Shown here: one piece after another, positions 15,334 through 22,615 of the stretch | Numbering within the stretch: position 1 is the first letter of the stretch | Layout: each line of letters starts with the position of its first letter | Assembly (NCBI GenBank): GCA_964532225.1 | Contig: CAZHHM010000008.1 | Location: forward strand, 1 to 64,000 | DNA length: 64,000 nucleotides | Reading direction: 5' to 3' | Source of the DNA: CAZHHM01 sp964532225 | GTDB taxonomy: Bacteria; Margulisbacteria; WOR-1; JAKLHX01 | The notes under the pieces: model-generated | What the model saw: only the letters and a program-made list of their open reading frames with translations | What the model was told of the DNA's origin: nothing | Database searches by the model: none | Made by a program: the position numbers and the translations under genes

Positions 15334-17138
15334 CCGCTCAGCAGTTTTTCAAATCGCGCGTCAGGACTTCCTCCGAGCTTTATAAAATCCGTGTAGTATC
15401 TGTTCGCTGAGGACTTGTCCCCCATATTGTAGGCGCAGAAAGCCGCCCTTTCATACGCTGCGGCAAATTGCGGGTCTATCTCAATTGCTTTCGTGAAATG
15501 ACCGAGGGCTTCTTTAAACCGGCCGGTCTGTCCCAGCGCATTTCCCGTGTTGTAATGCGCTTTAAGCGAATTCTGGTCCACTTTGATCTCTTCAGCGAAA
15601 TATACGAAAGCAGATTTCGGGTCACCCGAAGCGAGTAGAATAGAGCCGATATTGTATCTTGCCGTCTTTATAAGCGGGTTCTTCTCGACCGCTTTGAGAT
15701 ATGCCTCTATAGCTTCTTTGCGAAGACCTTTCTTTTCAAGCAGCATGCCCAGGTTGAGGTATGCAAGAGGGTCAGCGCTAACTGATATCTCTTTCCTGAA
15801 ATGCCTTTCAGCTCCTGAAAGATCGCCTGAACCCATCAGTACAATCCCAGTGTTGAGTTCTATACCGGGATCGTTCTTTGACAATTTCAGCGCCTTTTCC
15901 ATGAGAGGGGCCGCTTTTCCTGACATGTTCTGAGAAATGTATGCTGCAGCAAGCCCTGACAGAGCTTTCGGGTATTCCGGAGCTCCTTTTACGGCGGACT
16001 CCCAGAAATCGACCCTTTGAGAGAATTTATATGAATTAGAGACGTTCAACAGTGCAAGCGACAGTATCATTAGCGCCAATGCCGCCGGCCCGAGCTTAGG
16101 AAATAGCGGGGTCTTTTTCCATTCCACGCGGCTTAGAACGACAAGGATACCTATTGCGGGCAGATAGAGCCTATGACCCAGGAGTTCGCTGTTCGACAGC
16201 GCCGGAAGAAGGGTCGCGATGAACCAAAGAGCACCGAAGAGGAACATGGTCCTGTTCTCCCTGTTGTATGCCCCGGTAAATATGACGAACATGGCAGCAG
16301 CCATTCCCGGGACCAGAGAAGCGGTCTCAATTACAGGAAGCGTCTGCAGGCCTATCGGCCAGAATAGATATCCCAGATAAACGATAAGGCAAGATGTATT
16401 TGCAATGATGTTAGACAATGTCGTTCCGTAGTCGATGGCCGGCATGGACATAAGTGCCGAAGCCCTAAGCAGATACCATGCAAGCGCAGGTGCGCCCAGC
16501 AGGGCTATCATGGCCCACGGCCTTTTCCCTTTCTTCAGATGGTACATCAGTGCGAAGACAGGCATTGCAATAGCGGTCTCCTTCGACATCAGTGCAATAA
16601 AGAACAGGGCGGCCGCGCAGGCAAGCATCAATATGCTCCCGGAGCGGGAATATCTGAAAGAACAAAGCATGGATGACAGAAAAAAGATCGAAAGTATGAC
16701 ATCGGTCCTGCCCGGTATCCAGGAGACGGCGTGAGCGAGAGCAGGGTGAACGGCAAATATAACAGCTAGGACAGCAGCTTTGTTCTTTGACGCGCCAAGA
16801 GACAAAAGAAAGAATAGGACAAGAACGCTGCATATCCCGTGAAGCAAGATATTGGTTATGTGGAACACTTTCGGGTCCTGCCCGCCCAGTAAGGCATCAA
16901 TTATGTATGACAGGTTTACGGCCGGTCTGTAGAACGGGAAATTGAACGTTCCCGTGGAAATGTTCAGGCCGTGCAGATTAAGGATGTTGTTCGCATTGCT
17001 TATAACGCTGAAATTGTCGTTAATGATAATATTATCGTCAAAGTAAACAAGTCCGAAACCGGCTGTGTGCGAATATACGGCCAGCGCAGCGATGAATACC
17101 AGCAACGGATAGAACGCTCGTGTCCGGAGCTCGGTCAT
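15327..17138 (-). CDS. TPR-containing multi-spanning membrane protein (TMTC/GT-C glycosyltransferase-like)
   Basis: The 603-residue protein has about ten hydrophobic segments in residues 1-385, then five or more TPR repeats at about 390-590 (for example SGLAAAYISQNMSGKAAPLMEKALKLSKND). The N-terminal region has FDDNIIINDN in the first loop and FYRPAVNLSYIIDALLGGQDPKVFHITNILLHG. These acidic-loop and FYRP/HxTNxxxH motifs are typical of the TMTC-type GT-C family, in which a lipid-linked sugar is moved to protein. The product may be protein O-glycosylation, perhaps of pili or surface adhesins; this is inference. It follows a paralogous gene with an ATGA overlap on the minus strand. Confidence 0.7.
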   Translation of the reverse strand: MTELRTRAFYPLLVFIAALAVYSHTAGFGLVYFDDNIIINDNFSVISNANNILNLHGLNISTGTFNFPFYRPAVNLSYIIDALLGGQDPKVFHITNILLHGICSVLVLFFLLSLGASKNKAAVLAVIFAVHPALAHAVSWIPGRTDVILSIFFLSSMLCSFRYSRSGSILMLACAAALFFIALMSKETAIAMPVFALMYHLKKGKRPWAMIALLGAPALAWYLLRASALMSMPAIDYGTTLSNIIANTSCLIVYLGYLFWPIGLQTLPVIETASLVPGMAAAMFVIFTGAYNRENRTMFLFGALWFIATLLPALSNSELLGHRLYLPAIGILVVLSRVEWKKTPLFPKLGPAALALMILSLALLNVSNSYKFSQRVDFWESAVKGAPEYPKALSGLAAAYISQNMSGKAAPLMEKALKLSKNDPGIELNTGIVLMGSGDLSGAERHFRKEISVSADPLAYLNLGMLLEKKGLRKEAIEAYLKAVEKNPLIKTARYNIGSILLASGDPKSAFVYFAEEIKVDQNSLKAHYNTGNALGQTGRFKEALGHFTKAIEIDPQFAAAYERAAFCAYNMGDKSSANRYYTDFIKLGGSPDARFEKLLSGY

Positions 17139-18604
17139 TTAATGAGGACCTTTCTCCTTGCTATCTCGGCAAGGCCCCTTATTGAATACTGATAGCCGGG
17201 ATTGTATGTCAGCTCTGTCCTGAATTCTTTCTCTGCCAGGCTGAGAAGCCCTTTGTGAAGATAAACAGAGCCCAGGTTGTTATGTACTGTCGGGTGGTAG
17301 GGGTCCAGAGCTATTGTTTTAAGATAATATCGCTCCGCGTCCTCATGCCGGCCTTCGAACTGGTATGCCATTCCCAGATTGACCTGCGCTTTAGCGTAGG
17401 CGGGAGAGTTGGCCGCTGCATCTTGCCAGAAGCTCATCCTGTCAGAAAAACGATGCGAAGCGGTTATGTTGATGGCCGTAAAGATGAGCAGCACTGCGGC
17501 TATGACAGGCAGCGCGAATTTGCTGTCGAGCAGCTTTTCCTGGAATGGTCCGACCGACAGTATCGCTGCCAAAAGACCTATGATGGGTAGATAGAGCCGC
17601 TGTTCCATAAGGTCCAGGGGCATTGAGCCCGGCGAAATGAAAAGTGACGGGAGGAGCATAAGTAGAAAGAACGACAGTCCCAAAATGAAGCTCCTTTTAT
17701 CGCGTATACCGAAGTATCTTGTCACTGCCGCAAGGCATACCGCCGCGACAAGCCCGTAGATGAGCGAGGAATCTGCCGATGTCGGCAAGGCTGAAAGGTT
17801 CACTGGGAAAAAGGCCTTGCCAAAAAACACAAGTACTGACGGCGCATTGAAGGCCATCGAGCTGAAAACTATTGAAAGTATGCTCCTAATATCGGTCGAT
17901 GGAGGCAGTACGGCCGTTCTTGCCGCAAAATACAAAGCAGCGGCGGCAATGAGAGATACTGCGGCCGCGGACCGTGCCGTACTCGAGAATCCCTTTGATC
18001 TGTTAACCAGGACCGGCCACGCAAGATAGCAGAACGGAATAAGTCCGCTTTCCTTGGTAAAAGGAAGTGCTGCGGTGAATAAGACAAAAGAGAATAGTGC
18101 CCTGCGGCTGTCCGAGCCCTCCAGGCGTTTCAGTGAGATGAACGCTGCCAAAAAGAACAGAGCAAGAAGCATGTCGTTCCTTCCGGGTATCCAGTAAACG
18201 GCCATCGAGATCGCGGGGTGGACGGCAAACAGCATGCTGCCAAGCAGCGAGAGCAGGGCAGGGAATCCTGATGAGTAAAGCGCGAAATAGAGCAAAATGC
18301 ACACTGCAAGGTGTATCAGGACATTGGTCATGTGGTAAAGGTTTTCGTCCGTTCCAAAGAGCAGGGCATCGGAGATGAACGAAAGGGTGAAGACGGGCCT
18401 GTAAAAAGCTCCGGAGGAAGTTCTGTACATGACATCGGAGGTAAAAGCTTTTCCGATGCTGGTCAGCTGCGAGTTCATATGGCTGTTCGACCTGATGAAA
18501 GTGTCGTCGTCGAGATATGTCAGGCCGAAGCCAATGGCACGTAAATATACCAGAAGCACCGTGGCGGATATTGCTAAGACCGCAATAAGGTCCTTTTTAT
18601 TCAT
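17135..18604 (-). CDS. Paralogous TMTC/GT-C-like membrane protein with short TPR tail
   Basis: The 489-residue protein is clearly related to its downstream neighbour. It shares YLDDDTFIRSN in the first periplasmic loop, FYRPVFTLSFISDALLFG, NLYHMTNVLIHLAVCILL and AVHPAISMAVYWIPGRND. It has about ten membrane segments followed by only two TPR repeats (about residues 400-475). Tandem, diverged copies with TPR arrays of different length suggest different acceptor or partner specificity. The start has TATAAT six bases upstream on the minus strand and no Shine-Dalgarno, so the two-gene transcript is likely leaderless. Confidence 0.7.
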   Translation of the reverse strand: MNKKDLIAVLAISATVLLVYLRAIGFGLTYLDDDTFIRSNSHMNSQLTSIGKAFTSDVMYRTSSGAFYRPVFTLSFISDALLFGTDENLYHMTNVLIHLAVCILLYFALYSSGFPALLSLLGSMLFAVHPAISMAVYWIPGRNDMLLALFFLAAFISLKRLEGSDSRRALFSFVLFTAALPFTKESGLIPFCYLAWPVLVNRSKGFSSTARSAAAVSLIAAAALYFAARTAVLPPSTDIRSILSIVFSSMAFNAPSVLVFFGKAFFPVNLSALPTSADSSLIYGLVAAVCLAAVTRYFGIRDKRSFILGLSFFLLMLLPSLFISPGSMPLDLMEQRLYLPIIGLLAAILSVGPFQEKLLDSKFALPVIAAVLLIFTAINITASHRFSDRMSFWQDAAANSPAYAKAQVNLGMAYQFEGRHEDAERYYLKTIALDPYHPTVHNNLGSVYLHKGLLSLAEKEFRTELTYNPGYQYSIRGLAEIARRKVLIK

Positions 18605-18610
18605 TGCTGG

Positions 18611-18616
18611 ATTATA
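18611..18616 (-). promoter_or_regulatory. -10 element of the TMTC-like gene pair (leaderless)
   Basis: On the minus strand TATAAT is six bases before the ATG at 18604; a second overlapping TATAAT lies just upstream. It diverges from the rex promoter. Confidence 0.5.
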
Positions 18617-18672
18617 TTATAACAGCGTCCTTATAAGATATTTCACTAAAGAAGCGGTACCGAAGTATATGA

Positions 18673-18724
18673 ATAATGTGAAGGATAGTGTTGAAAAAGA
18701 TATGCAAAAGCTATATAATGTGAA
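18673..18724 (+). promoter_or_regulatory. rex-hyd operon promoter with paired ATAATGTGAA repeats
   Basis: TTGAAA (18691-18696) and TATAAT (18714-18719) are separated by 17 bp, a near-consensus sigma70 promoter with start near 18726. The 13-base leader carries AAAGGA. The ten bases ATAATGTGAA occur twice (18673-18682 and 18715-18724), 42 bp apart, about four helical turns, with the second copy covering the -10. TGTGAA resembles one half of known Rex operators (TGTGAA with an inverted partner), but an inverted partner is not seen here. Autoregulation by Rex is therefore plausible but unproven. Confidence 0.6.
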
Positions 18725-18738
18725 TAAAGGAACATTAA

Positions 18739-19374
18739 ATGCAGGCCAATAAACAGATAATAACAAGGCTTTCCGGGTACAGGAGCGCGCTTTCCAGGCT
18801 CAAGTCGCTTGGTTTTGTAAAGGCTTTTTCCGAGAACCTGGCGGATGCCGCCGGGGTGAGCGCTTCCCAGGTCAGGAAAGACTTCTCTATATTCGGGATA
18901 ACAGGCAATAAAAAAGGCGGGTACATTATCGACGAGCTTATGGAGGACCTGAACGCAATACTCGGCAAGAACGAGGTCAAGAAGGTGGTGGTCGCGGGCG
19001 CCGGTAATATCGGTGCGGCTTTGATCAAGTACCGCGGATTCGAGAAAGAAGGACTTAAGATAGCAGCGGCTTTTGACAAGGACGCGGCAAGGACCGACCG
19101 GAAATCGATGGTGCCCGTGCTTCCTATCGAGGAAATGACGGACTTCATAAAAAAGGAGAAGATCAAGATAGGGATAATCGCCGTTCCTGAATCTGCCGCG
19201 CAGGAAGTGTTCGACACTATGGTCTCTTCCGGGGTCAGGGGCGTCCTGAACTTTTCCCCGATAAGGCTCAGAGGCAGCGAGGATATCGTCATCAATAACG
19301 TAAATCTGGTGCTTGAACTGGAAAATGTGATCTACTTCGTTAACGCGGCGACCAAGACCAGGAGAGGGCAGTGA
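18739..19374 (+). CDS. rex: Redox-sensing transcriptional repressor Rex
   Basis: Rex senses the NADH/NAD+ ratio and represses fermentation and hydrogen genes when NADH is low. The 211-residue protein has the normal two-domain layout. A winged helix lies at residues 1-75, with ADAAGVSASQVRKDFS as the recognition region, followed by a Rossmann domain with the NAD(H)-binding motif GAGNIGAAL at 87-95. A swapped C-terminal helix closes the protein. It heads the hydrogenase operon and lies directly upstream of hydF with an ATGA overlap, so hydrogenase synthesis is probably tied to NADH levels. Confidence 0.94.
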   Translation: MQANKQIITRLSGYRSALSRLKSLGFVKAFSENLADAAGVSASQVRKDFSIFGITGNKKGGYIIDELMEDLNAILGKNEVKKVVVAGAGNIGAALIKYRGFEKEGLKIAAAFDKDAARTDRKSMVPVLPIEEMTDFIKKEKIKIGIIAVPESAAQEVFDTMVSSGVRGVLNFSPIRLRGSEDIVINNVNLVLELENVIYFVNAATKTRRGQ

Positions 19375-20720
19375 ACAAAGAAACACCAAAATCCCTGAGA
19401 CTGCAAATAGGCATATTCGGCAGGACCAATGTTGGCAAGTCGAGCTTCCTGAACATGATCGCGGGTCAGGATGTGGCAATAACATCACCTGAGCCAGGGA
19501 CAACTACGGATGTCGTAGAAAAGACGATGGAGCTCCTGCCTGTAGGCCCGGTCGTGTTCCTTGATACTGCAGGGATAGACGATGCGACCTCCTTATCAGA
19601 CAAGAGACTGTCAAAAACGAACAAGATCTTCGACCGCGCTGATGTAGCTGTCCTTGTGGCCGAGCCGGACGAGTGGACTGTATATGAAGAGAAAATCATC
19701 GAGGAGTCCGGTAAACGCAAAACCCCATTGATGGTCATAGTGAACAAGACCGACATCAAGAAACCGTCCGGTGAAATGCTGAAAAAGATACCTCCGGAGC
19801 ATGGTGTGATACAGGTCTCGAGCACGGACAGACAAAAAAGGGATGTTCAGGTATCGGCCATCAAAGAGGCTCTGCTTAAAATGGTGCCTGCGGATTTCTT
19901 TGAGCCCCCCAACATAATCGGGGACCTCGTGCCCAAAGGAGGCTCCGTCGCGCTCATCATACCTATAGACCTTGAAGCGCCGAAAGGAAGGATAATACTT
20001 CCTCAGGTACAGACCATCAGGGACTGTCTTGACTCGGACGTCGCGGCGCTTGTCGTCAAGGAAAGCGGGTATAAATCTCTGCTTGAAGGTCTGAAAAAAG
20101 GGCCCGACCTTGCCGTGTGTGATTCTCAGGCAGTGGCGGAGATGGTGGCTATGACGCCAAAGAACGTCAAGTGCACGACGTTCTCGATCCTTTTTTCCAG
20201 GTACAAAGGCGATCTGGAAGAATATGTAAAAGGCGTCAGGGCAATAGATACGCTTAAAAAGGATGACAAGGTGCTTATCGCTGAGTCATGCAGCCATCAC
20301 GCTATTGACGGGGATATCGGAAGGATCAAGATACCTGCCTGGCTGGAAAAGTACCTGGGTTTCCGTCCGGAGATCGTCGTCAGCTCCGGAAGGGACTATC
20401 CCGATGATCTTTCAAGCTTCAAGCTCATCATACATTGCGGGTCATGCATGTTAACGCGCAAGGAGACATTGATCAGGACCAACAAGGCGAGAGCGGAAGG
20501 CGTTGCCATTACAAATTACGGGGTCTGCATATCGTACCTGAACGGTGTTCTGCAAAGGGTCCTTGAGCCTTTTCCTGGGATAGCGGCCGCTTTTAATAAG
20601 TCTGAGTTCCCTGAAAGGATGAGGGATGGCAAATGCATCGCCTGCGGCGGCTGCACCTATGAAGATATAGATTGTGATGCAATAAACGGACCGGAGAAAA
20701 AGAACGGAAGGAGAAAGTGA
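19371..20720 (+). CDS. hydF: [FeFe]-hydrogenase maturation GTPase HydF
   Basis: HydF is the scaffold on which HydE and HydG assemble the two-iron subcluster before delivery to HydA. The 449-residue protein has an N-terminal GTPase domain with P-loop GRTNVGKS (17-24), DTAG and VNKTDIK, a dimerisation domain, and a C-terminal cluster domain with the conserved ESCSHH and HCGSCMLTR cysteine/histidine ligands. It is longer than usual at the C-terminus. After the conserved end there is a tail with C422-x2-C425-x2-C428-x6-C435, which resembles a ferredoxin half-motif and is not part of typical HydF. It overlaps rex upstream. Confidence 0.95.
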   Translation: MNKETPKSLRLQIGIFGRTNVGKSSFLNMIAGQDVAITSPEPGTTTDVVEKTMELLPVGPVVFLDTAGIDDATSLSDKRLSKTNKIFDRADVAVLVAEPDEWTVYEEKIIEESGKRKTPLMVIVNKTDIKKPSGEMLKKIPPEHGVIQVSSTDRQKRDVQVSAIKEALLKMVPADFFEPPNIIGDLVPKGGSVALIIPIDLEAPKGRIILPQVQTIRDCLDSDVAALVVKESGYKSLLEGLKKGPDLAVCDSQAVAEMVAMTPKNVKCTTFSILFSRYKGDLEEYVKGVRAIDTLKKDDKVLIAESCSHHAIDGDIGRIKIPAWLEKYLGFRPEIVVSSGRDYPDDLSSFKLIIHCGSCMLTRKETLIRTNKARAEGVAITNYGVCISYLNGVLQRVLEPFPGIAAAFNKSEFPERMRDGKCIACGGCTYEDIDCDAINGPEKKNGRRK

Positions 20721-21073
20721 TGCCGACACCGATGGAAATGCTGCATGAAAAAAAGAAAAGGTCCGAGAACCTGCTCAAGTCAAGGAAAGCCGGAAAGAAG
20801 TTCAGGGTGGCGGTTGGTATGGCCACCTGTGAGATAGCGGCCGGATCAAAAGAGGTCATGTCGGCGTTCGAGAAAGCTTCGGGCAGCGGCGTTCCTTTCC
20901 AGCTTTCAAGCAAAGGCTGTGCCGGAAGGTGTTCTGTAGAGCCCACGGTCGAAGTTTATGAGGAAGGTAAAGCTCCTGTTCTTTATATCAAGATGACGCC
21001 GGAAAAAGCCGAAAGGATAGTCAAAGAGCATATAAACGGCCAAGGTCCGATAAATGAATATACGGAGGCATAG
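20720..21073 (+). CDS. Thioredoxin-fold [2Fe-2S] ferredoxin-like hydrogenase subunit (split HydB N-terminal domain)
   Basis: This 117-residue protein resembles the thioredoxin-like [2Fe-2S] domain that normally forms the N-terminus of HydB/NuoF-type subunits. The motifs are VGMATCEIAAGSKEV (Cys37) and SKGCAGRCSVEPTVEV (Cys67, Cys71). Only three cysteines are seen, so either a variant ligand completes the cluster or the cluster is lost. An N-terminal basic coiled segment (residues 8-27) precedes the domain. The adjacent HydB starts directly at its NuoF-like region and lacks this domain, which supports a gene split. ATG 20720 overlaps the hydF stop (TGATG) and has GGAG seven bases upstream. Confidence 0.8.
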   Translation: MPTPMEMLHEKKKRSENLLKSRKAGKKFRVAVGMATCEIAAGSKEVMSAFEKASGSGVPFQLSSKGCAGRCSVEPTVEVYEEGKAPVLYIKMTPEKAERIVKEHINGQGPINEYTEA

Positions 21074-21085
21074 AAAGGGATAACA

Positions 21086-22603
21086 ATGGCTCAACAGGGA
21101 GGATTGACGGCAAAGGCCCATGATGTTTTCGGCAGACTGCCAGCTTTCAAGGACCAGCTTAGGATAGCTCTTAGGAACTGCGGACTGATCGATCCTGAGG
21201 ATATCGACGAATATATCGCTTCAAGGGGTTTTGAGGCACTGGCAAAAGTGCTTACTGAAATGACAGGAAGACAGGTGATCGACGAGATAAAGACCTCAGG
21301 CCTGCGAGGACGCGGAGGGGCTGGATTCCCCACCGGGATCAAATGGGAGCTCACAGCTGCCGAAAAAGGCGAAGAGAAATATGTCATATGCAATGCCGAT
21401 GAAGGAGATCCGGGCGCGTTCATGGACAGGAGCATCATCGAGGGGGATCCTTTCAATGTGATAGAGGGCATGATGATAGGTGGATACGCCGTTGGCGCAA
21501 AGCACGGTGTCATCTACATCAGGGCCGAATACCCTCTTGCCATCCAGAGGCTCGAAAAAGCTATCGCTGCCATGACAAAAGAGGGGCTTCTCGGCAGGAA
21601 TATACTTGGCTCTGACTTCTCGTTCGACCTTGAGATCAGGCTGGGTGCAGGAGCTTTTGTCTGCGGCGAGGAGACAGCTCTTATCCATTCGATAGAAGGC
21701 GCCCGCGGGATGCCGAGGCCCAGACCTCCGTATCCGTCCGTTTCAGGCCTTTTCAACAAGCCGACGCTGATCAATAACGTCGAGACATGGGCGAACGTGC
21801 CTGCAGTGATCCTTGAAGGAGCGGAATGGTTCGCTTCGGTCGGTGAAGGAAAGAGCAAAGGGACAAAAGTATTCGCCCTTGCGGGAATGATCGACCGGAC
21901 CGGACTTGTAGAGGTGCCTATGGGGACTACCCTCAGACAGATGATCTTTGAAATAGGAGGAGGCATACCGAACGGAAAGAATTTTAAAGCAGTGCAGACC
22001 GGAGGGCCGTCTGGGGGGTGCCTGCCTGCCGAATATCTTGATACGAAGATCGACTATGAGTCACTTGCGAAAGCAGGCTCCATCATGGGGTCCGGCGGGA
22101 TGATAGTGATCGACGATGAATCATGCATGGTCAACATTGCCAAATACTTCCTTGAATTCGTTCAGAACGAATCCTGCGGGAAATGCACTCCCTGCAGGGA
22201 AGGTACCAAAAGGATGCTGGAGATACTTTCAAGGATAACCGACGGAAAAGGAGAAGAAGGTGACATCGAAAAGCTTGAAAGGCTTGGCAAGACGATAGGC
22301 AAGGCCTCCCTCTGCGGGCTTGGACAGTCCGCGCCTAATTCGGTCCTTTCAACTATCAAATACTTCAGGAACGAATATGAGGAGCATATCAGGGACAAGA
22401 AATGCCATGCAGGGGTATGTACCTGGCTGCTGACATATGTTATCAACGACGCGTGCACTGGATGTACGGCCTGCAAAAAGGTCTGTCCCGTGAATGCCAT
22501 TTCAGGGGTCGTCAAAGGCAAGCATGTGATCGATCAGGAAAAATGCATCAAATGCGGGCATTGCTTCAAGACGTGCAAATTCAAAGCGATAGACAGGCAT
22601 TAG
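21086..22603 (+). CDS. hydB: NADH-binding subunit HydB of the trimeric [FeFe]-hydrogenase
   Basis: HydB holds FMN, binds NAD(H) and passes electrons to HydA and ferredoxin. The 505-residue protein has the NuoF fold. GRGGAGFPTGIKW (75-87) and CNADEGDPGAF (102-112) are the NADH/FMN sites, followed by an SLBB domain and the [4Fe-4S] ligands C364, C367, C370 and C410. A C-terminal extension holds two [4Fe-4S] motifs (C457-C467 and C487-C497) as in electron-bifurcating HydB. Two further cysteines at 440 and 445 (CHAGVC) may bind another cluster. It lacks the usual N-terminal thioredoxin-like domain, which is encoded by the preceding gene. Confidence 0.93.
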   Translation: MAQQGGLTAKAHDVFGRLPAFKDQLRIALRNCGLIDPEDIDEYIASRGFEALAKVLTEMTGRQVIDEIKTSGLRGRGGAGFPTGIKWELTAAEKGEEKYVICNADEGDPGAFMDRSIIEGDPFNVIEGMMIGGYAVGAKHGVIYIRAEYPLAIQRLEKAIAAMTKEGLLGRNILGSDFSFDLEIRLGAGAFVCGEETALIHSIEGARGMPRPRPPYPSVSGLFNKPTLINNVETWANVPAVILEGAEWFASVGEGKSKGTKVFALAGMIDRTGLVEVPMGTTLRQMIFEIGGGIPNGKNFKAVQTGGPSGGCLPAEYLDTKIDYESLAKAGSIMGSGGMIVIDDESCMVNIAKYFLEFVQNESCGKCTPCREGTKRMLEILSRITDGKGEEGDIEKLERLGKTIGKASLCGLGQSAPNSVLSTIKYFRNEYEEHIRDKKCHAGVCTWLLTYVINDACTGCTACKKVCPVNAISGVVKGKHVIDQEKCIKCGHCFKTCKFKAIDRH

Positions 22604-22615
22604 AAAGAGGGAAGT

